DNA of 64,000 nt from Dechloromonas sp. Lineage in GTDB: Bacteria; Pseudomonadota; Gammaproteobacteria; Burkholderiales; Rhodocyclaceae. Location: positions 62,001 to 126,000 of the forward strand of contig JAABQV010000005.1 of the NCBI GenBank assembly GCA_011391255.1. Direction: 5' to 3'. The translations under genes were made by a program, and so were the position numbers. Every line of letters starts with the position of its first letter. Within the stretch, counting starts at the first letter, position 1. This document shows positions 29,894 through 39,516 of this stretch, piece by piece. Below the pieces are notes generated by a model. The model saw only the letters and a program-made list of their open reading frames with translations, was not told the origin of the DNA and searched no databases.

Positions 29894-31346
29894 GGAGCAG
29901 GTAGACATCCATTGTGCGGCTGGTTTGCGAGTCGAGGTCTGCGTGCAGCCCACCCAGTTTGGTCAGCGAGGTGAAACGGCGCGCGAATTCATCGCCAGGT
30001 AGATCCTGGGTGATAAGAATTGCATCCTTGCCGATGTAAGGACGGAGATCGGTGCTCAACTTGTAGTGATCGCTGGTAATCCCGCTGGGGTTCCAGCTGG
30101 CGGCAGGCGGCTTGATCTCGCGCAGTTCGTAGAGCATGTGGGCGAGCAATGTCCGGTTGTCGGCGATCAGAACGGCGTCCGGGTAGGCGAGCAGAATGGG
30201 CTTCAATTGGCGGCCAATCTCATCCCAACCTCGGGCGCGGGTGAATGGGTCTTTTTTTGCCGGATTTTCGGCGTTAACCGCAGCAAGCACCTGAGGCCAG
30301 TGATAAATCGCGCCAACCAGCAATAGATTGATCGCCAGTGCCAGAATCAACAGACGTTTTTTCTCTCTCTGCAAAAGCCAGGCGACGACAACGATAGTCG
30401 CCGGGGCAAATACCGGCGCTGCCCAGTTGGCGTTGGCGTTGCTCTTCATCGCTTGCGCCGAGACGACGATCCACAGCGGCAGGGCAAACCAGAGCAGGAG
30501 GCGGGTTCGGTCATCGCGCCAGCTTTGCCTGGCTTGGCTTAACGCAATGAAAAATACGCTGCCTAATACCGGGCCGAAAGAGATCCATTGTGCCGCCCAG
30601 AACTCGCCGAGCGCCTTGAGGCCGCCGCCGGCCTTTTTATTCAGGGTGATATCGGCGGTGTGTTTCAGGGTGGGAAAGTCGTGAGTGATATTCCAGTAAA
30701 TGTTGGGCGCCAGAATCAACAGTGCCAGCCCAGCGGCGAGCCATGGCTTGGCTGTGGCAAGGCGCGGCCGATGAAAGGCTAGCAGGTGCAAAAAGGCAGC
30801 GGCAAGCCAGACGGCCATGGTGTACTTCGAGAGCAGGCCGAGGCCGCAGAGTGTGCCAAGCAGCAGCCAGTCACCCCAGCTATCGCTCTCAATGGCACGC
30901 AGGTACGCCAGCAAGGCCAGCGCCCAGAAGAGGGTGAGCAGGGCATCGGTGGAGACGAAAAGGCCGAGCCAGGAGAACATCGGCAGGGTCAGTACGGCAA
31001 GAGCAGACCAAAAAGCGGTGCGTTCGTCGTAAAGGCGGCGGGCAATCGCCCAGCAGGCGGCGGCGGTGAGCGGATAGCACAGCATCGCCAGCGCTTTGAC
31101 GCCGAGCACACCGCTGCCAAACAGGGCCGTCGATAGCCAGATCAGTACGGCAATGCCGGGCGGCTTGGAGAAGTAGCCCCAGTCAAGGTTTTCAGCCCAT
31201 GTCCAGTATTGGGCTTCGTCGATGTAAAGCGTTATGCCGAGGTGAGGAACGACCCAGAAGCGCCAGGTGAGCAGGACGGCGCTTATCCCGAATAGCCACC
31301 GGACGCCAAATTTCTCGATCATTCGGCCGTCGACCGCAAGCATCAC
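29874..31346 (-). CDS. GT39/ArnT-like membrane glycosyltransferase
   Basis: 490 residues with about ten to twelve membrane helices. The N-terminal LYIDEAQYWTWAENLDWGYFS region with conserved acidic residues and the following KPPGIAVLIW segment are typical of the PMT_2/ArnT family, which moves sugars from polyprenyl-phosphate carriers to lipid A or proteins. Paired with a DPM1/ArnC-like enzyme that would make the carrier-bound sugar. The exact sugar and acceptor are unknown. Confidence 0.85.
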   Translation of the reverse strand: MMLAVDGRMIEKFGVRWLFGISAVLLTWRFWVVPHLGITLYIDEAQYWTWAENLDWGYFSKPPGIAVLIWLSTALFGSGVLGVKALAMLCYPLTAAACWAIARRLYDERTAFWSALAVLTLPMFSWLGLFVSTDALLTLFWALALLAYLRAIESDSWGDWLLLGTLCGLGLLSKYTMAVWLAAAFLHLLAFHRPRLATAKPWLAAGLALLILAPNIYWNITHDFPTLKHTADITLNKKAGGGLKALGEFWAAQWISFGPVLGSVFFIALSQARQSWRDDRTRLLLWFALPLWIVVSAQAMKSNANANWAAPVFAPATIVVVAWLLQREKKRLLILALAINLLLVGAIYHWPQVLAAVNAENPAKKDPFTRARGWDEIGRQLKPILLAYPDAVLIADNRTLLAHMLYELREIKPPAASWNPSGITSDHYKLSTDLRPYIGKDAILITQDLPGDEFARRFTSLTKLGGLHADLDSQTSRTMDVYLLHDFKGY

Positions 31347-32353
31347 GCTGATTTGTGCCAGCCTTCGTCAGCGTCCAGCGCGCGTTCGGGGCGTGCCGAA
31401 TAGGAGCGTACGGTGCCGGATTCGAAATAGATGCGCGCCATCAGTTCGGACAAGACACCGGTCGTGATGAAATGAAGGCCGGCAATCAGGCCGCCAATGC
31501 TGACAATCAGCAGGGGGCGGCCACCAATGTTCTCGCCGAGGCCAAATTTTACCCAGGCCAGCCAGACCATGATCAATCCGGAAATGGCGGTCAGGCCGAG
31601 GCCGATGCCGCCGAAAAAGTGGCCAGGGCGGGCGCGGAAACGCATGAAAAAATAGACAGCGATCAAATCCAGGATGACGCGGAAAGTGCGCGAGATACCG
31701 TATTTCGAGACACCGGCGGTGCGTGCGTGATGGGTCGTCGGTTCCTGGGCGATGCGCCGTGGGGTCGTTACCGTTGCCAGCCAGGCCGGGATGAAGCGGT
31801 GCATTTCACCATACAGGCGAACACTCTTGATCACGCTGCCGCGAAAGGCTTTCAGGCTGCAGCCGTAATCGCGCAGCTTGACGCCGGTCATGCGGGCAAT
31901 CAGCTTGTTGGCGATCTTCGAGGGAATCTTGCGCAGGAACAGGCCATCCTGACGATTCTGGCGCCAACCGGCAACGAGATCGAGGTCTTCGTTGAGCAGG
32001 CGTGCGACCATGCGTGGAATGTCGACCGGGTCGTTCTGCAAGTCGCCATCCATGGTCACAATCACGTCACCGCGAGCGGCGTCAATACCGGCTTGCATGG
32101 CAGCAGTTTGCTTGAAATTCCGCGTCAGTTCGACCAGGCGGACATGCGGGCCGTATTCTCTGGCAGATTGCAGGGCGCGATCAACCGTTGCGTCACTGCT
32201 GCCGTCATCAACCAGAACCAGTTCCCACGGATTTTCGTAAGCTTCCAGCGCCTCGTGTACCCGTTTGACCAAGGGCGCGATGTTTTCTTCCTCGTTATAG
32301 AAAGGAACGACGATGGAAAGGCTGTGGGAGGGCATCGGGATTGCGGCGTTCAT
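31343..32353 (-). CDS. GT2 polyprenyl-phosphate glycosyltransferase
   Basis: 336 residues from the Met of MNAAIPMPSHSLSIVVPFYN. GT2 motifs: VPFYNEEENI, LVDDGSSDAT, MDGDLQNDP, and two C-terminal membrane helices (about 235-320) as in ArnC, GtrB and DPM1-like enzymes. It likely charges undecaprenyl phosphate with a sugar for the next gene. The frame is open 50 codons further upstream, but that would run into the gltI promoter. Confidence 0.88.
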   Translation of the reverse strand: MNAAIPMPSHSLSIVVPFYNEEENIAPLVKRVHEALEAYENPWELVLVDDGSSDATVDRALQSAREYGPHVRLVELTRNFKQTAAMQAGIDAARGDVIVTMDGDLQNDPVDIPRMVARLLNEDLDLVAGWRQNRQDGLFLRKIPSKIANKLIARMTGVKLRDYGCSLKAFRGSVIKSVRLYGEMHRFIPAWLATVTTPRRIAQEPTTHHARTAGVSKYGISRTFRVILDLIAVYFFMRFRARPGHFFGGIGLGLTAISGLIMVWLAWVKFGLGENIGGRPLLIVSIGGLIAGLHFITTGVLSELMARIYFESGTVRSYSARPERALDADEGWHKSA

Positions 32354-32447
32354 CGGTGAATCCAGCGTGAAAGCGTGCATTTTAGTCGAAAAGGGCTGGG
32401 CGGTGGCAGCTTGGAGATGGCGCGTCCGGCGCTTAAAGTAGGTTTGC

Positions 32448-32463
32448 CGGCACGCCCCTTGCG
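32448..32463 (+). promoter_or_regulatory. sigma-54-type promoter of gltI
   Basis: CGGCACG, four bases, TTGC: GG and GC are spaced 10 bp apart as required, and only the first base differs from the TGGCACG-N4-TTGC consensus. It lies 40 bases before the gltI ATG. Nitrogen-controlled amino-acid transporters are often RpoN dependent. Confidence 0.65.
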
Positions 32464-32502
32464 TATAAACTGTTTGTAAAGCCGATTGGCGGCGGAGACA
32501 CA

Positions 32503-33402
32503 ATGAAAAAATTTGCCCTTGCTACTGCAGTTGCCACCACCCTCAGCGTCAGCTTTGCTATGCCTGCCCAGGCGCAGGAGTCTGCAACCCTCAAGAAGAT
32601 CAAGGATGCGGGCAGCATCACCCTTGGTCACCGCGAGTCATCGATTCCTTTTTCCTACTACGACGATAAGCAGCAAGTCATTGGTTATTCCCATGAATTG
32701 ATGTTGCAGGTGGTTGCCGACATCAAGGCAAATCTCAAACTGGCCAAGCTGGACACCAAATTGATGCCGGTTACCTCATCCAATCGCATCACCCTGGTGC
32801 AAAACGGCACGATTGATATCGAGTGTGGCTCCACCACCAACAATACTGAGCGCCAGAGACAGGTCGGTTTCTCGACCACCATCTTTGTTATTGGTACCAA
32901 GTTGATGGCCAAAAAAGATGCTGGCGTTAAAGACTTTCCCGATCTCGCCGGTAAAAATGTCGTCACCACCGCCGGTACGACTTCCGAGCGTCTGATTCGC
33001 AAGATGAATGAAGAAAAGGGAATGAAGATGAATATCATTTCCGCCAAGGATCATGGCGAAGCTTTCCTGACGCTGGAAACAGGCCGCGCCGTTGCCTTCA
33101 TGATGGATGATGCGCTGCTTTACGGTGAAATCGCCAAAGCCAAGAAGCCGGGTGATTGGCTGGTGACCGGTACCCCGCAATCCAAGGAAGCCTATGGTTG
33201 CATGCTGCGCAGGGATGACCCGGAATTCAAGAAAATGGTTGACGCTTCTTTGACCAAGGCAATGACTTCCGGCGCGGCTGAAAAAATCTACGCCAAATGG
33301 TTCATGAGCCCGATTCCACCGAAGGGCCTGAACCTGAACATGGCCTTGTCTGACGAGATGAAGGCAACCTTCAAAACGCCGAACGACAAAGCGTTTGAAT
33401 AA
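32503..33402 (+). CDS. gltI: glutamate/aspartate-binding protein GltI
   Basis: Periplasmic solute-binding protein of a polar amino-acid ABC transporter. 299 residues with a signal peptide (cleavage after MPAQA-QA, about residue 24), then SBP_bac_3 motifs (LGHRESSIPFSYYDDKQQVIGYS; GTIDIECGSTTNNTERQ). Resemblance to E. coli GltI and the GltJ/K/L genes after it support glutamate/aspartate as substrate. Confidence 0.92.
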   Translation: MKKFALATAVATTLSVSFAMPAQAQESATLKKIKDAGSITLGHRESSIPFSYYDDKQQVIGYSHELMLQVVADIKANLKLAKLDTKLMPVTSSNRITLVQNGTIDIECGSTTNNTERQRQVGFSTTIFVIGTKLMAKKDAGVKDFPDLAGKNVVTTAGTTSERLIRKMNEEKGMKMNIISAKDHGEAFLTLETGRAVAFMMDDALLYGEIAKAKKPGDWLVTGTPQSKEAYGCMLRRDDPEFKKMVDASLTKAMTSGAAEKIYAKWFMSPIPPKGLNLNMALSDEMKATFKTPNDKAFE

Positions 33403-33415
33403 GGCTTAGTCATGC

Positions 33416-33451
33416 GCCCCGCTTCCCCGTTTCGGGGGCGGGGCCTTTTTT
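33416..33451 (+). terminator. hairpin between gltI and gltJ
   Basis: GCCCCG plus CCCC pair with GGGG plus CGGGGC around GTTTC, followed by TTTTTT. An intra-operon terminator or 3' stabiliser here would give more binding protein than permease, a common arrangement. Confidence 0.75.
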
Positions 33452-33469
33452 CGCAAGCGAGGGGGGTTC

Positions 33470-34207
33470 ATGGGTTACCAATGGAATTGGGGTGTTTTCA
33501 TGCAGCCCAGCGGGACCGGCGACGACACCTATCTGAGCTGGATGTTTGCCGGCTTTCAAATGACCATCGCGCTGTCGCTCAGCGCCTGGGTGCTCGCCCT
33601 GATACTGGGGGCGCTGATCGGTGTTTTGCGCACGGTGCCCAATAAAGCATTGGCCGGCATAGCGACGGCTTATGTTGAGCTCTTCCGTAACATCCCGCTG
33701 CTCGTGCAGTTGTTCATCTGGTATTTCGTTTTGCCTGAATTGTTGCCGGAGAGCCTGGGCAACGCCTTCAAGCAGTCGAATCCGATAATGCAGCAATTCT
33801 TGGCCTCAATGGTTTGCCTCGGTTTGTTCACCAGTGCGCGCGTCGCCGAGCAGGTCAGGGCCGGGATCAACTCGTTGCCCAAGGGGCAGAAAAATGCCGG
33901 GCTGGCGCTCGGTTTTACCTTGCCGCAAACCTACCGCTTTGTGATGTTGCCGATGGCCTTCCGGCTCGTCGTGCCGCCGCTGACCTCTGAGTTTCTCAAT
34001 ATTTTCAAGAACTCTGCCGTCTGTTCGACCATCGGTTTGCTCGAGCTCGCCGCTCAGGGTCGGCAGCTGGTCGATTACACCGCTCAGCCTTATGAGTCCT
34101 TCATTGCTGTCACCGTTGCCTACGTGATGATCAACGTCGTCATCATGATGCTGATGCGCCGCCTGGAAACCAAAGTCGCCGTCCCCGGCTATATTGGAGG
34201 AAAGTAA
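33470..34207 (+). CDS. gltJ: GltJ, amino-acid ABC permease
   Basis: 245-residue inner-membrane permease with about five helices and the EAA loop ([19 protein letters not shown]). N-terminus YQWNWGVF and the motif [13 protein letters not shown] match GltJ of E. coli. GAGGGG lies just before the ATG. Confidence 0.93.
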   Translation: MGYQWNWGVFMQPSGTGDDTYLSWMFAGFQMTIALSLSAWVLALILGALIGVLRTVPNKALAGIATAYVELFRNIPLLVQLFIWYFVLPELLPESLGNAFKQSNPIMQQFLASMVCLGLFTSARVAEQVRAGINSLPKGQKNAGLALGFTLPQTYRFVMLPMAFRLVVPPLTSEFLNIFKNSAVCSTIGLLELAAQGRQLVDYTAQPYESFIAVTVAYVMINVVIMMLMRRLETKVAVPGYIGGK

Positions 34208-34208
34208 G

Positions 34209-34889
34209 ATGCACGAATTTGATTGGTCCTCCATACCCGGCGCGCTTCCCTTCCTTTGGGACGGCATGAAGATTTCGCTGGAAATCACCATTCAGGCGGT
34301 CATTTTCGGCATCGTCTGGGGCACTTTGCTGGCCATGATGCGGCTTTCGTCGGTCAAGCCGCTGTCGTGGTTTGCTGCTGGTTACGTCAATTTTTTCCGC
34401 GCCATCCCCTTGGTCATGGTGCTGCTGTGGTTCTTCCTGATTGTTCCGAAATTCATCGAGCAGTTGTTCGGCCTGCCCTCCGGTACGGACATGCGACTGG
34501 CTTCGGCGATGATTGGCTTTGCGCTGTTTGAGTCGGCTTATTACTCGGAAATCATCCGCGCCGGTATCCAGAGCGTGCCAAAGGGGCAGATCGCCGCCGC
34601 TTCGGCGCTCGGCATGACCTATAGCCAGTCGATGCGCCTCGTCTTGCTGCCGCAGGCTTTCCGCAACATGGTGCCACTGCTCCTGACGCAAGCCATCATC
34701 CTCTTTCAGGATACTTCGCTGGTCTATGTTTCGGCGCTCGCCGACTTCTTCGGTGCCGCCTACAAGGTCGGTGACCGTGACGGCCGTCTGGTTGAGCTGT
34801 TGCTCTTTGCTGGTGCGGTTTATTTCGTGATCTGCTTCTCTGCCTCGCAGATCGTCAAGCGCCTCCAGAAAAAATATCACCCGGCCTGA
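34209..34889 (+). CDS. gltK: GltK, amino-acid ABC permease
   Basis: Second permease of the transporter, 226 residues, with the EAA loop ([19 protein letters not shown]). Start at the ATG one base after the gltJ stop, with GGAGG eight bases upstream; an in-frame ATG five codons earlier lies inside gltJ without a ribosome site. Confidence 0.93.
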   Translation: MHEFDWSSIPGALPFLWDGMKISLEITIQAVIFGIVWGTLLAMMRLSSVKPLSWFAAGYVNFFRAIPLVMVLLWFFLIVPKFIEQLFGLPSGTDMRLASAMIGFALFESAYYSEIIRAGIQSVPKGQIAAASALGMTYSQSMRLVLLPQAFRNMVPLLLTQAIILFQDTSLVYVSALADFFGAAYKVGDRDGRLVELLLFAGAVYFVICFSASQIVKRLQKKYHPA

Positions 34890-34913
34890 TGGCTGCGTCC
34901 AAGGAATAATTCC

Positions 34914-35642
34914 ATGATCAAAATGACAAATGTCAGCAAGCAGTATGGTGACTTCAAGGTGCTCACCGAGTGCAGCACCACGGTCAGCAAGGGTGAGGTG
35001 ATTGTCGTTTGCGGGCCATCCGGCTCGGGCAAGTCGACCCTGATCAAATGCGTGAACGGCCTTGAGCCGTTCCAGTCAGGCGAGATCATTGTTAACGGCA
35101 TCTCGGTTGGTGATCCGAAAACCAATCTCTCCAAGCTGCGCGCGCATGTCGGCATGGTGTTTCAGAATTTCGAGCTGTTTCCGCACATGAGCATTACCGA
35201 GAATCTGGTCATTGCCCAGACCAAGGTGCTCGGCCGTAGCAAAGATGAGGCGATGGAGAAGGGCATGAAACTGCTCGACCGCGTTGGTCTCAAGGCGCAG
35301 GCCGACAAGTTTCCCGGCCAGTTGTCCGGCGGTCAGCAACAGCGTGTGGCGATTGCCCGGGCGCTGGCGATGGATCCGATCTGTATGCTGTTTGACGAGC
35401 CGACTTCAGCGCTCGACCCGGAAATGGTCAATGAAGTGCTTGATGTGATGACCGAACTGGCCAAGGAAGGCATGACCATGATGTGTGTGACGCACGAAAT
35501 GGGTTTCGCCAAGCGGGTTGCACATCGCGTGATTTTCATGGATCAGGGGCGCATTGTTGAAGATGACAGCAAGGAGGCTTTCTTTGCCAATCCGCGCTCC
35601 GAGCGTGCCCAGCAGTTCCTGGCCAAGATTCTGCAGCACTAA
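34914..35642 (+). CDS. gltL: GltL, amino-acid ABC ATPase
   Basis: Cytosolic ATPase of the transporter. 242 residues with Walker [10 protein letters not shown] at 34-42, Q-loop [10 protein letters not shown], signature LSGGQQQRV, Walker [12 protein letters not shown] and the switch His in VTHEMGFA. Completes gltIJKL. Confidence 0.95.
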   Translation: MIKMTNVSKQYGDFKVLTECSTTVSKGEVIVVCGPSGSGKSTLIKCVNGLEPFQSGEIIVNGISVGDPKTNLSKLRAHVGMVFQNFELFPHMSITENLVIAQTKVLGRSKDEAMEKGMKLLDRVGLKAQADKFPGQLSGGQQQRVAIARALAMDPICMLFDEPTSALDPEMVNEVLDVMTELAKEGMTMMCVTHEMGFAKRVAHRVIFMDQGRIVEDDSKEAFFANPRSERAQQFLAKILQH

Positions 35643-35727
35643 GCGCTCGTAGCATGAGGTTCCTTCCGACGCGTTTATGAGCGAAAATAATGCTCTTGGG
35701 CGCGCCACAAAGAGGGTTGGGTAATTC

Positions 35728-36300
35728 ATGCTGCTAATGATCGACAATTACGATAGCTTCACCTACAACATCGTCCAGTATTTTGGCGAGTTGGGGCAGG
35801 AGGTGAAGGTCTATCGCAACGATGCCATCACCGTTGAAGAAATCGCCCGGCTCAAGCCCGAATATCTGGTGATTTCGCCGGGCCCATGCGCGCCGGCGCA
35901 GGCGGGGATTTCGCTGGCCGCGATTCGTCAGTTGGCCGGCAAGATTCCCCTGCTCGGTGTTTGTCTTGGCCACCAGTCGATTGGTGAAGCCTTCGGTGGC
36001 AGGATCGTGCACGCCAAGCAATTGATGCATGGCAAGGTTTCTGCGGTCAACCACCAAAATGAGGGTGTTTTTAAGGGCTTGCCAAACCCGCTGACCTGTA
36101 CTCGCTACCACTCGCTGGCCATCGAGCGCGAATCGCTCCCTGATTGTCTGAAGATTACGGCCTGGACGGATGATGGCGAGATTATGGGCGTTCGCCACAA
36201 AACGCTGGCTGTCGAAGGCGTTCAGTTTCACCCCGAATCGATCCTGACCGAACGCGGTCACGATCTGCTCAAGAACTTTTTGGACGAATTCAAGCAATGA
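35728..36300 (+). CDS. trpG: TrpG, anthranilate synthase component II
   Basis: Class I glutamine amidotransferase giving ammonia to TrpE. Catalytic Cys79 in GVCLGHQS and the His/Glu of FHPES are present; DNYDSFTYN at the N-terminus is typical. It may double as PabA, as in other bacteria with one copy. 190 residues; overlaps trpD by four bases. Confidence 0.96.
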   Translation: MLLMIDNYDSFTYNIVQYFGELGQEVKVYRNDAITVEEIARLKPEYLVISPGPCAPAQAGISLAAIRQLAGKIPLLGVCLGHQSIGEAFGGRIVHAKQLMHGKVSAVNHQNEGVFKGLPNPLTCTRYHSLAIERESLPDCLKITAWTDDGEIMGVRHKTLAVEGVQFHPESILTERGHDLLKNFLDEFKQ

Positions 36301-37325
36301 CCCCGCAAGCCGCCCTCCAGCGTGTCATCGAACATCGCGAAATTTTTCATGACGAAATGGTCGCGCTGATGCGCCAGATCATGAACGGCGAAGTGTCGCC
36401 CGTTATGATCGCCGCGATCATTACCGGCCTGCGCGTCAAGAAGGAAACCGTCGGTGAAATCGCCGCCGCTGCCAGTGTCATGCGCGAACTGGCGACGCCG
36501 GTCAAAATGCCCTACGACAACCGCTTCGTCGATATCGTCGGCACTGGCGGCGATTCGGCGCATAGTTTTAATATTTCGACGACCTCGATATTTGTCGCCG
36601 CCGCCGCCGGTGCCAAGGTCGCCAAGCATGGCGGGCGCAGCGTTTCCTCCAGCTCCGGTAGCGCCGACGTGCTTGAAGCGCTGGGCGCCAACATCATGCT
36701 GTCGCCCGAGCAGGTTGCCGCCTGCATTGAGCAAACCGGCATCGGTTTCATGTTCGCCCCCAATCACCACAGCGCCATGAAGCACGTTGCTCCGGTGCGC
36801 CGTGAAATGGGCGTGCGCACGCTGTTCAATATTCTCGGGCCGCTCACCAACCCGGCGAGTGCGCCGAATACGCTGATGGGCGTTTTTCACCCCGATCTCG
36901 TCGGTATTCAGGTGCGCGTCATGCAGCGCCTCGGTGCCGAGCGAGTGCTGGTCGTGCACGGTCGCGACAATCTCGACGAAATCTCCCTCGGGGCAGCCAC
37001 CCTGGTTGGTGAGCTGAAAAATGGCGAGGTTACCGAGTACGAAGTGCATCCCGAAGACTTTGGTCTGCAAATGATGTCGCTGCGCAACCTGCGCGTCGAT
37101 GGCGCCGAAGAGTCCAAAGCCGCGATGCTCGGCGCCCTCGACAACAAACCCGGTGCGCCGCGTGAAATCGTCTGCCTCAACGCCGGCGCCGCGCTCTACG
37201 TCGCCAATGTCGCCGACAGCATCGGCGAGGGCATCGCCAAGGCGCGCGAAGCCATTGCCAGCGGTGCGGCGCGCGCCAAGCTGGCGCAGTTTGTCGAAGC
37301 TACCCAACGCCTGGCCGCCAAATGA
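36297..37325 (+). CDS. trpD: TrpD, anthranilate phosphoribosyltransferase
   Basis: Second enzyme of tryptophan synthesis. 342 residues with the PRPP-binding motif [32 protein letters not shown] and the metal-site DE pair (RDNLDEIS). Overlaps trpG and trpC by four bases each. Confidence 0.97.
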   Translation: MTPQAALQRVIEHREIFHDEMVALMRQIMNGEVSPVMIAAIITGLRVKKETVGEIAAAASVMRELATPVKMPYDNRFVDIVGTGGDSAHSFNISTTSIFVAAAAGAKVAKHGGRSVSSSSGSADVLEALGANIMLSPEQVAACIEQTGIGFMFAPNHHSAMKHVAPVRREMGVRTLFNILGPLTNPASAPNTLMGVFHPDLVGIQVRVMQRLGAERVLVVHGRDNLDEISLGAATLVGELKNGEVTEYEVHPEDFGLQMMSLRNLRVDGAEESKAAMLGALDNKPGAPREIVCLNAGAALYVANVADSIGEGIAKAREAIASGAARAKLAQFVEATQRLAAK

Positions 37326-38110
37326 GCGATATCCTCAACAAGATCATCGCCACCAAGCACAAGGAAATCGCTGCCGCACTGGCCGTCAAGCCGCTCGCTG
37401 TTGTTGAAGCCGAAGCCGCTGCCCAGTCCGCGCCGCGCGATTTCGTCGGCGCTATCCGCGACAAGCTTGCGCACGGTCAACCGGGAATAATTGCCGAAAT
37501 CAAGAAGGCCAGTCCCTCCAAAGGCGTCATCCGGGCGGATTTTCATCCGGCCGAGATTGCCCGCAGTTATGAGAAATACGGTGCTGCCTGTCTGTCGGTC
37601 CTGACTGACAGGCAATATTTCCAAGGCTGCCCTGAGTATCTGCAAGCCGCCCGCGCTGCCTGCCAGCTCCCGGCCTTGCGCAAGGATTTCATGGTGGATA
37701 GCTACCAGGTCGCCGAAGCCCGCGCCATGGGTGCTGACGCCATTCTCCTGATCGCCGCCGCGCTGAGTTTGCCGGCAATGCAGGCGCTCGAGGCGCAGGC
37801 CAACGATTACGGCATGGCTGTGCTGGTTGAGGTGCATAACGGCGAAGAGCTTGACGCCGCCTTGCAACTCAAGACGCCGCTGCTGGGGATCAACAATCGC
37901 AACCTGCGCACCTTCGACGTCACTCTGGCAACGACCATCGGTTTGCTTTCGCGGATACCGTTTGACCGCATCGTTGTGACCGAGAGTGGCATCGTCAAGC
38001 CGGAAGATGTTGCCTTGATGCGCCAGCATCAGGTGCAGACTTTTCTGGTCGGTGAGGCCTTTATGCGCGCTCCGGAGCCGGGCATCGAACTGGCGCGTTT
38101 GTTTGCCTGA
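37322..38110 (+). CDS. trpC: TrpC, indole-3-glycerol phosphate synthase
   Basis: TIM-barrel enzyme, 262 residues, closing the indole ring. Motifs: [50 protein letters not shown] and VTESGI. No TrpF domain is fused, unlike in enterobacteria. Confidence 0.97.
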   Translation: MSDILNKIIATKHKEIAAALAVKPLAVVEAEAAAQSAPRDFVGAIRDKLAHGQPGIIAEIKKASPSKGVIRADFHPAEIARSYEKYGAACLSVLTDRQYFQGCPEYLQAARAACQLPALRKDFMVDSYQVAEARAMGADAILLIAAALSLPAMQALEAQANDYGMAVLVEVHNGEELDAALQLKTPLLGINNRNLRTFDVTLATTIGLLSRIPFDRIVVTESGIVKPEDVALMRQHQVQTFLVGEAFMRAPEPGIELARLFA

Positions 38111-38205
38111 GTGGCGCGTTCAGACAGGCTCTGACCTTAGTCGTATTGACCGCAGCGGCGGCGACTGACAGACTGACGTAAGCTGTTTCAGACAGCGGAG
38201 GTTCG

Positions 38206-39516
38206 ATGAGTCAGCAGGAGTTTTTCAATTCCATGAGAAGTGCCGGGTTTCGTCCAGACGACGACGATGAAACACGCCTGAGAAAATCGCTGCTGATTTT
38301 CGCGACCGGGCTGGTCAGTATGGGGGCAATGCTTTGGCTGTTCCTTTACTGGCAAATGGGGCCGCAATTTTCGTCGACCGTGCCCTTTGTCTTTCAGATT
38401 ATGCTGATTACCAATCTGCTGTTTTTTTTCAAGACCGGAAATTTTGAGTTCTTTCGCTACTCGCAACTCGCGCTGTTCTTGTTTTCGCCTTTTGTCATTC
38501 AGTGGGGTATCGGCAATTTCATCACCGCCAGTGGCACCAGTCTTTGGGGCTTGTTGGCGCCAATTGGTGCGGTGCTGGTTTTTGGTGCCCGCGAATCAAC
38601 CGCCTGGATTTTTGCCTATATTTTCTTGACGGCACTCTCCGGGTTTTTTGATTATTACCTTGCTGATAGCCTTCAGCCCGCTGCTCAAGTAGTGCCGACG
38701 CGCGTCAGCGTTTTCTTTTTTGCGTTGAATTTCGCGGCCATTTCGAGCATTGTTTATTTGCTGCTGCGCTACGCGACTCAGGAAAAGGCAAAAATTGAGG
38801 CAGCGCTCGTCGAAACCCATCGCCTCCTGCAGGACGAGCAGGATCGCTCTGAACGGCTGTTGTTAAATATTCTGCCGGGGCCGATTGCCGAGCGCCTCAA
38901 GCATGATAAGCAAACGATCGCCGACGGCTTTGCCGATGTGACGGTAATGTTTGTCGATATTGTCAATTTCACCAAAGTGGCTGAAGGCCTGACGCCGCAA
39001 CAGGTATTCTCGATGCTTAACCGGATTTTTTCGTCGTTTGACGAACTGGCCGAGCTGTTTGGCACCGAAAAAATAAAGACCATTGGTGATGCCTACATGG
39101 TTGCCGGTGGCCTGAATAACGATCAGGGAAATTACTCAAAGGCGATTGCTGACCTGGCACTCGCCATGCGTGATCTGCTACAGCACGATTTCAAGATTAA
39201 TGACATGCGCCTTGAGGTGCGTATTGGTATCGGCACTGGTCCGGTGGTCGCCGGGGTGGTTGGCAAGAAGAAATTCATTTACGACCTCTGGGGCGACACG
39301 GTCAATCTCGCCAGCCGGATCACCAGCGAGGGGGTTCCCGGTATGGTACAGGTCGACGAGGCGACTTACCGTCGCCTGCTTCCCCACTTTGAATTCCATG
39401 AGCCGCAGGTGGTTTACCTGAAGGGCAAAGGAAATACCGTGGTTTATCGCTTGCTGGGGCCGCGTCAGGCCTCGTCCGCCGGCGAGAAGCCTAGTCTGGG
39501 GCTGCCGTCAGTTTGA
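38206..39516 (+). CDS. class III adenylate cyclase, membrane-bound
   Basis: 436 residues: six membrane helices (about 28-190), a linker helix (RSERLLLNILPGPIAERLK) and a C-terminal CYCc domain. Metal-binding Asp in VMFVDIVNFT and in GDAYMV, the base-selecting Lys in EKIKTIGD and Asp in YDLWGDTVNLASR point to ATP rather than GTP. A good ribosome site (GCGGAGG) precedes the ATG. Its last 26 bases overlap the convergent histidine kinase gene. Confidence 0.9.
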   Translation: MSQQEFFNSMRSAGFRPDDDDETRLRKSLLIFATGLVSMGAMLWLFLYWQMGPQFSSTVPFVFQIMLITNLLFFFKTGNFEFFRYSQLALFLFSPFVIQWGIGNFITASGTSLWGLLAPIGAVLVFGARESTAWIFAYIFLTALSGFFDYYLADSLQPAAQVVPTRVSVFFFALNFAAISSIVYLLLRYATQEKAKIEAALVETHRLLQDEQDRSERLLLNILPGPIAERLKHDKQTIADGFADVTVMFVDIVNFTKVAEGLTPQQVFSMLNRIFSSFDELAELFGTEKIKTIGDAYMVAGGLNNDQGNYSKAIADLALAMRDLLQHDFKINDMRLEVRIGIGTGPVVAGVVGKKKFIYDLWGDTVNLASRITSEGVPGMVQVDEATYRRLLPHFEFHEPQVVYLKGKGNTVVYRLLGPRQASSAGEKPSLGLPSV

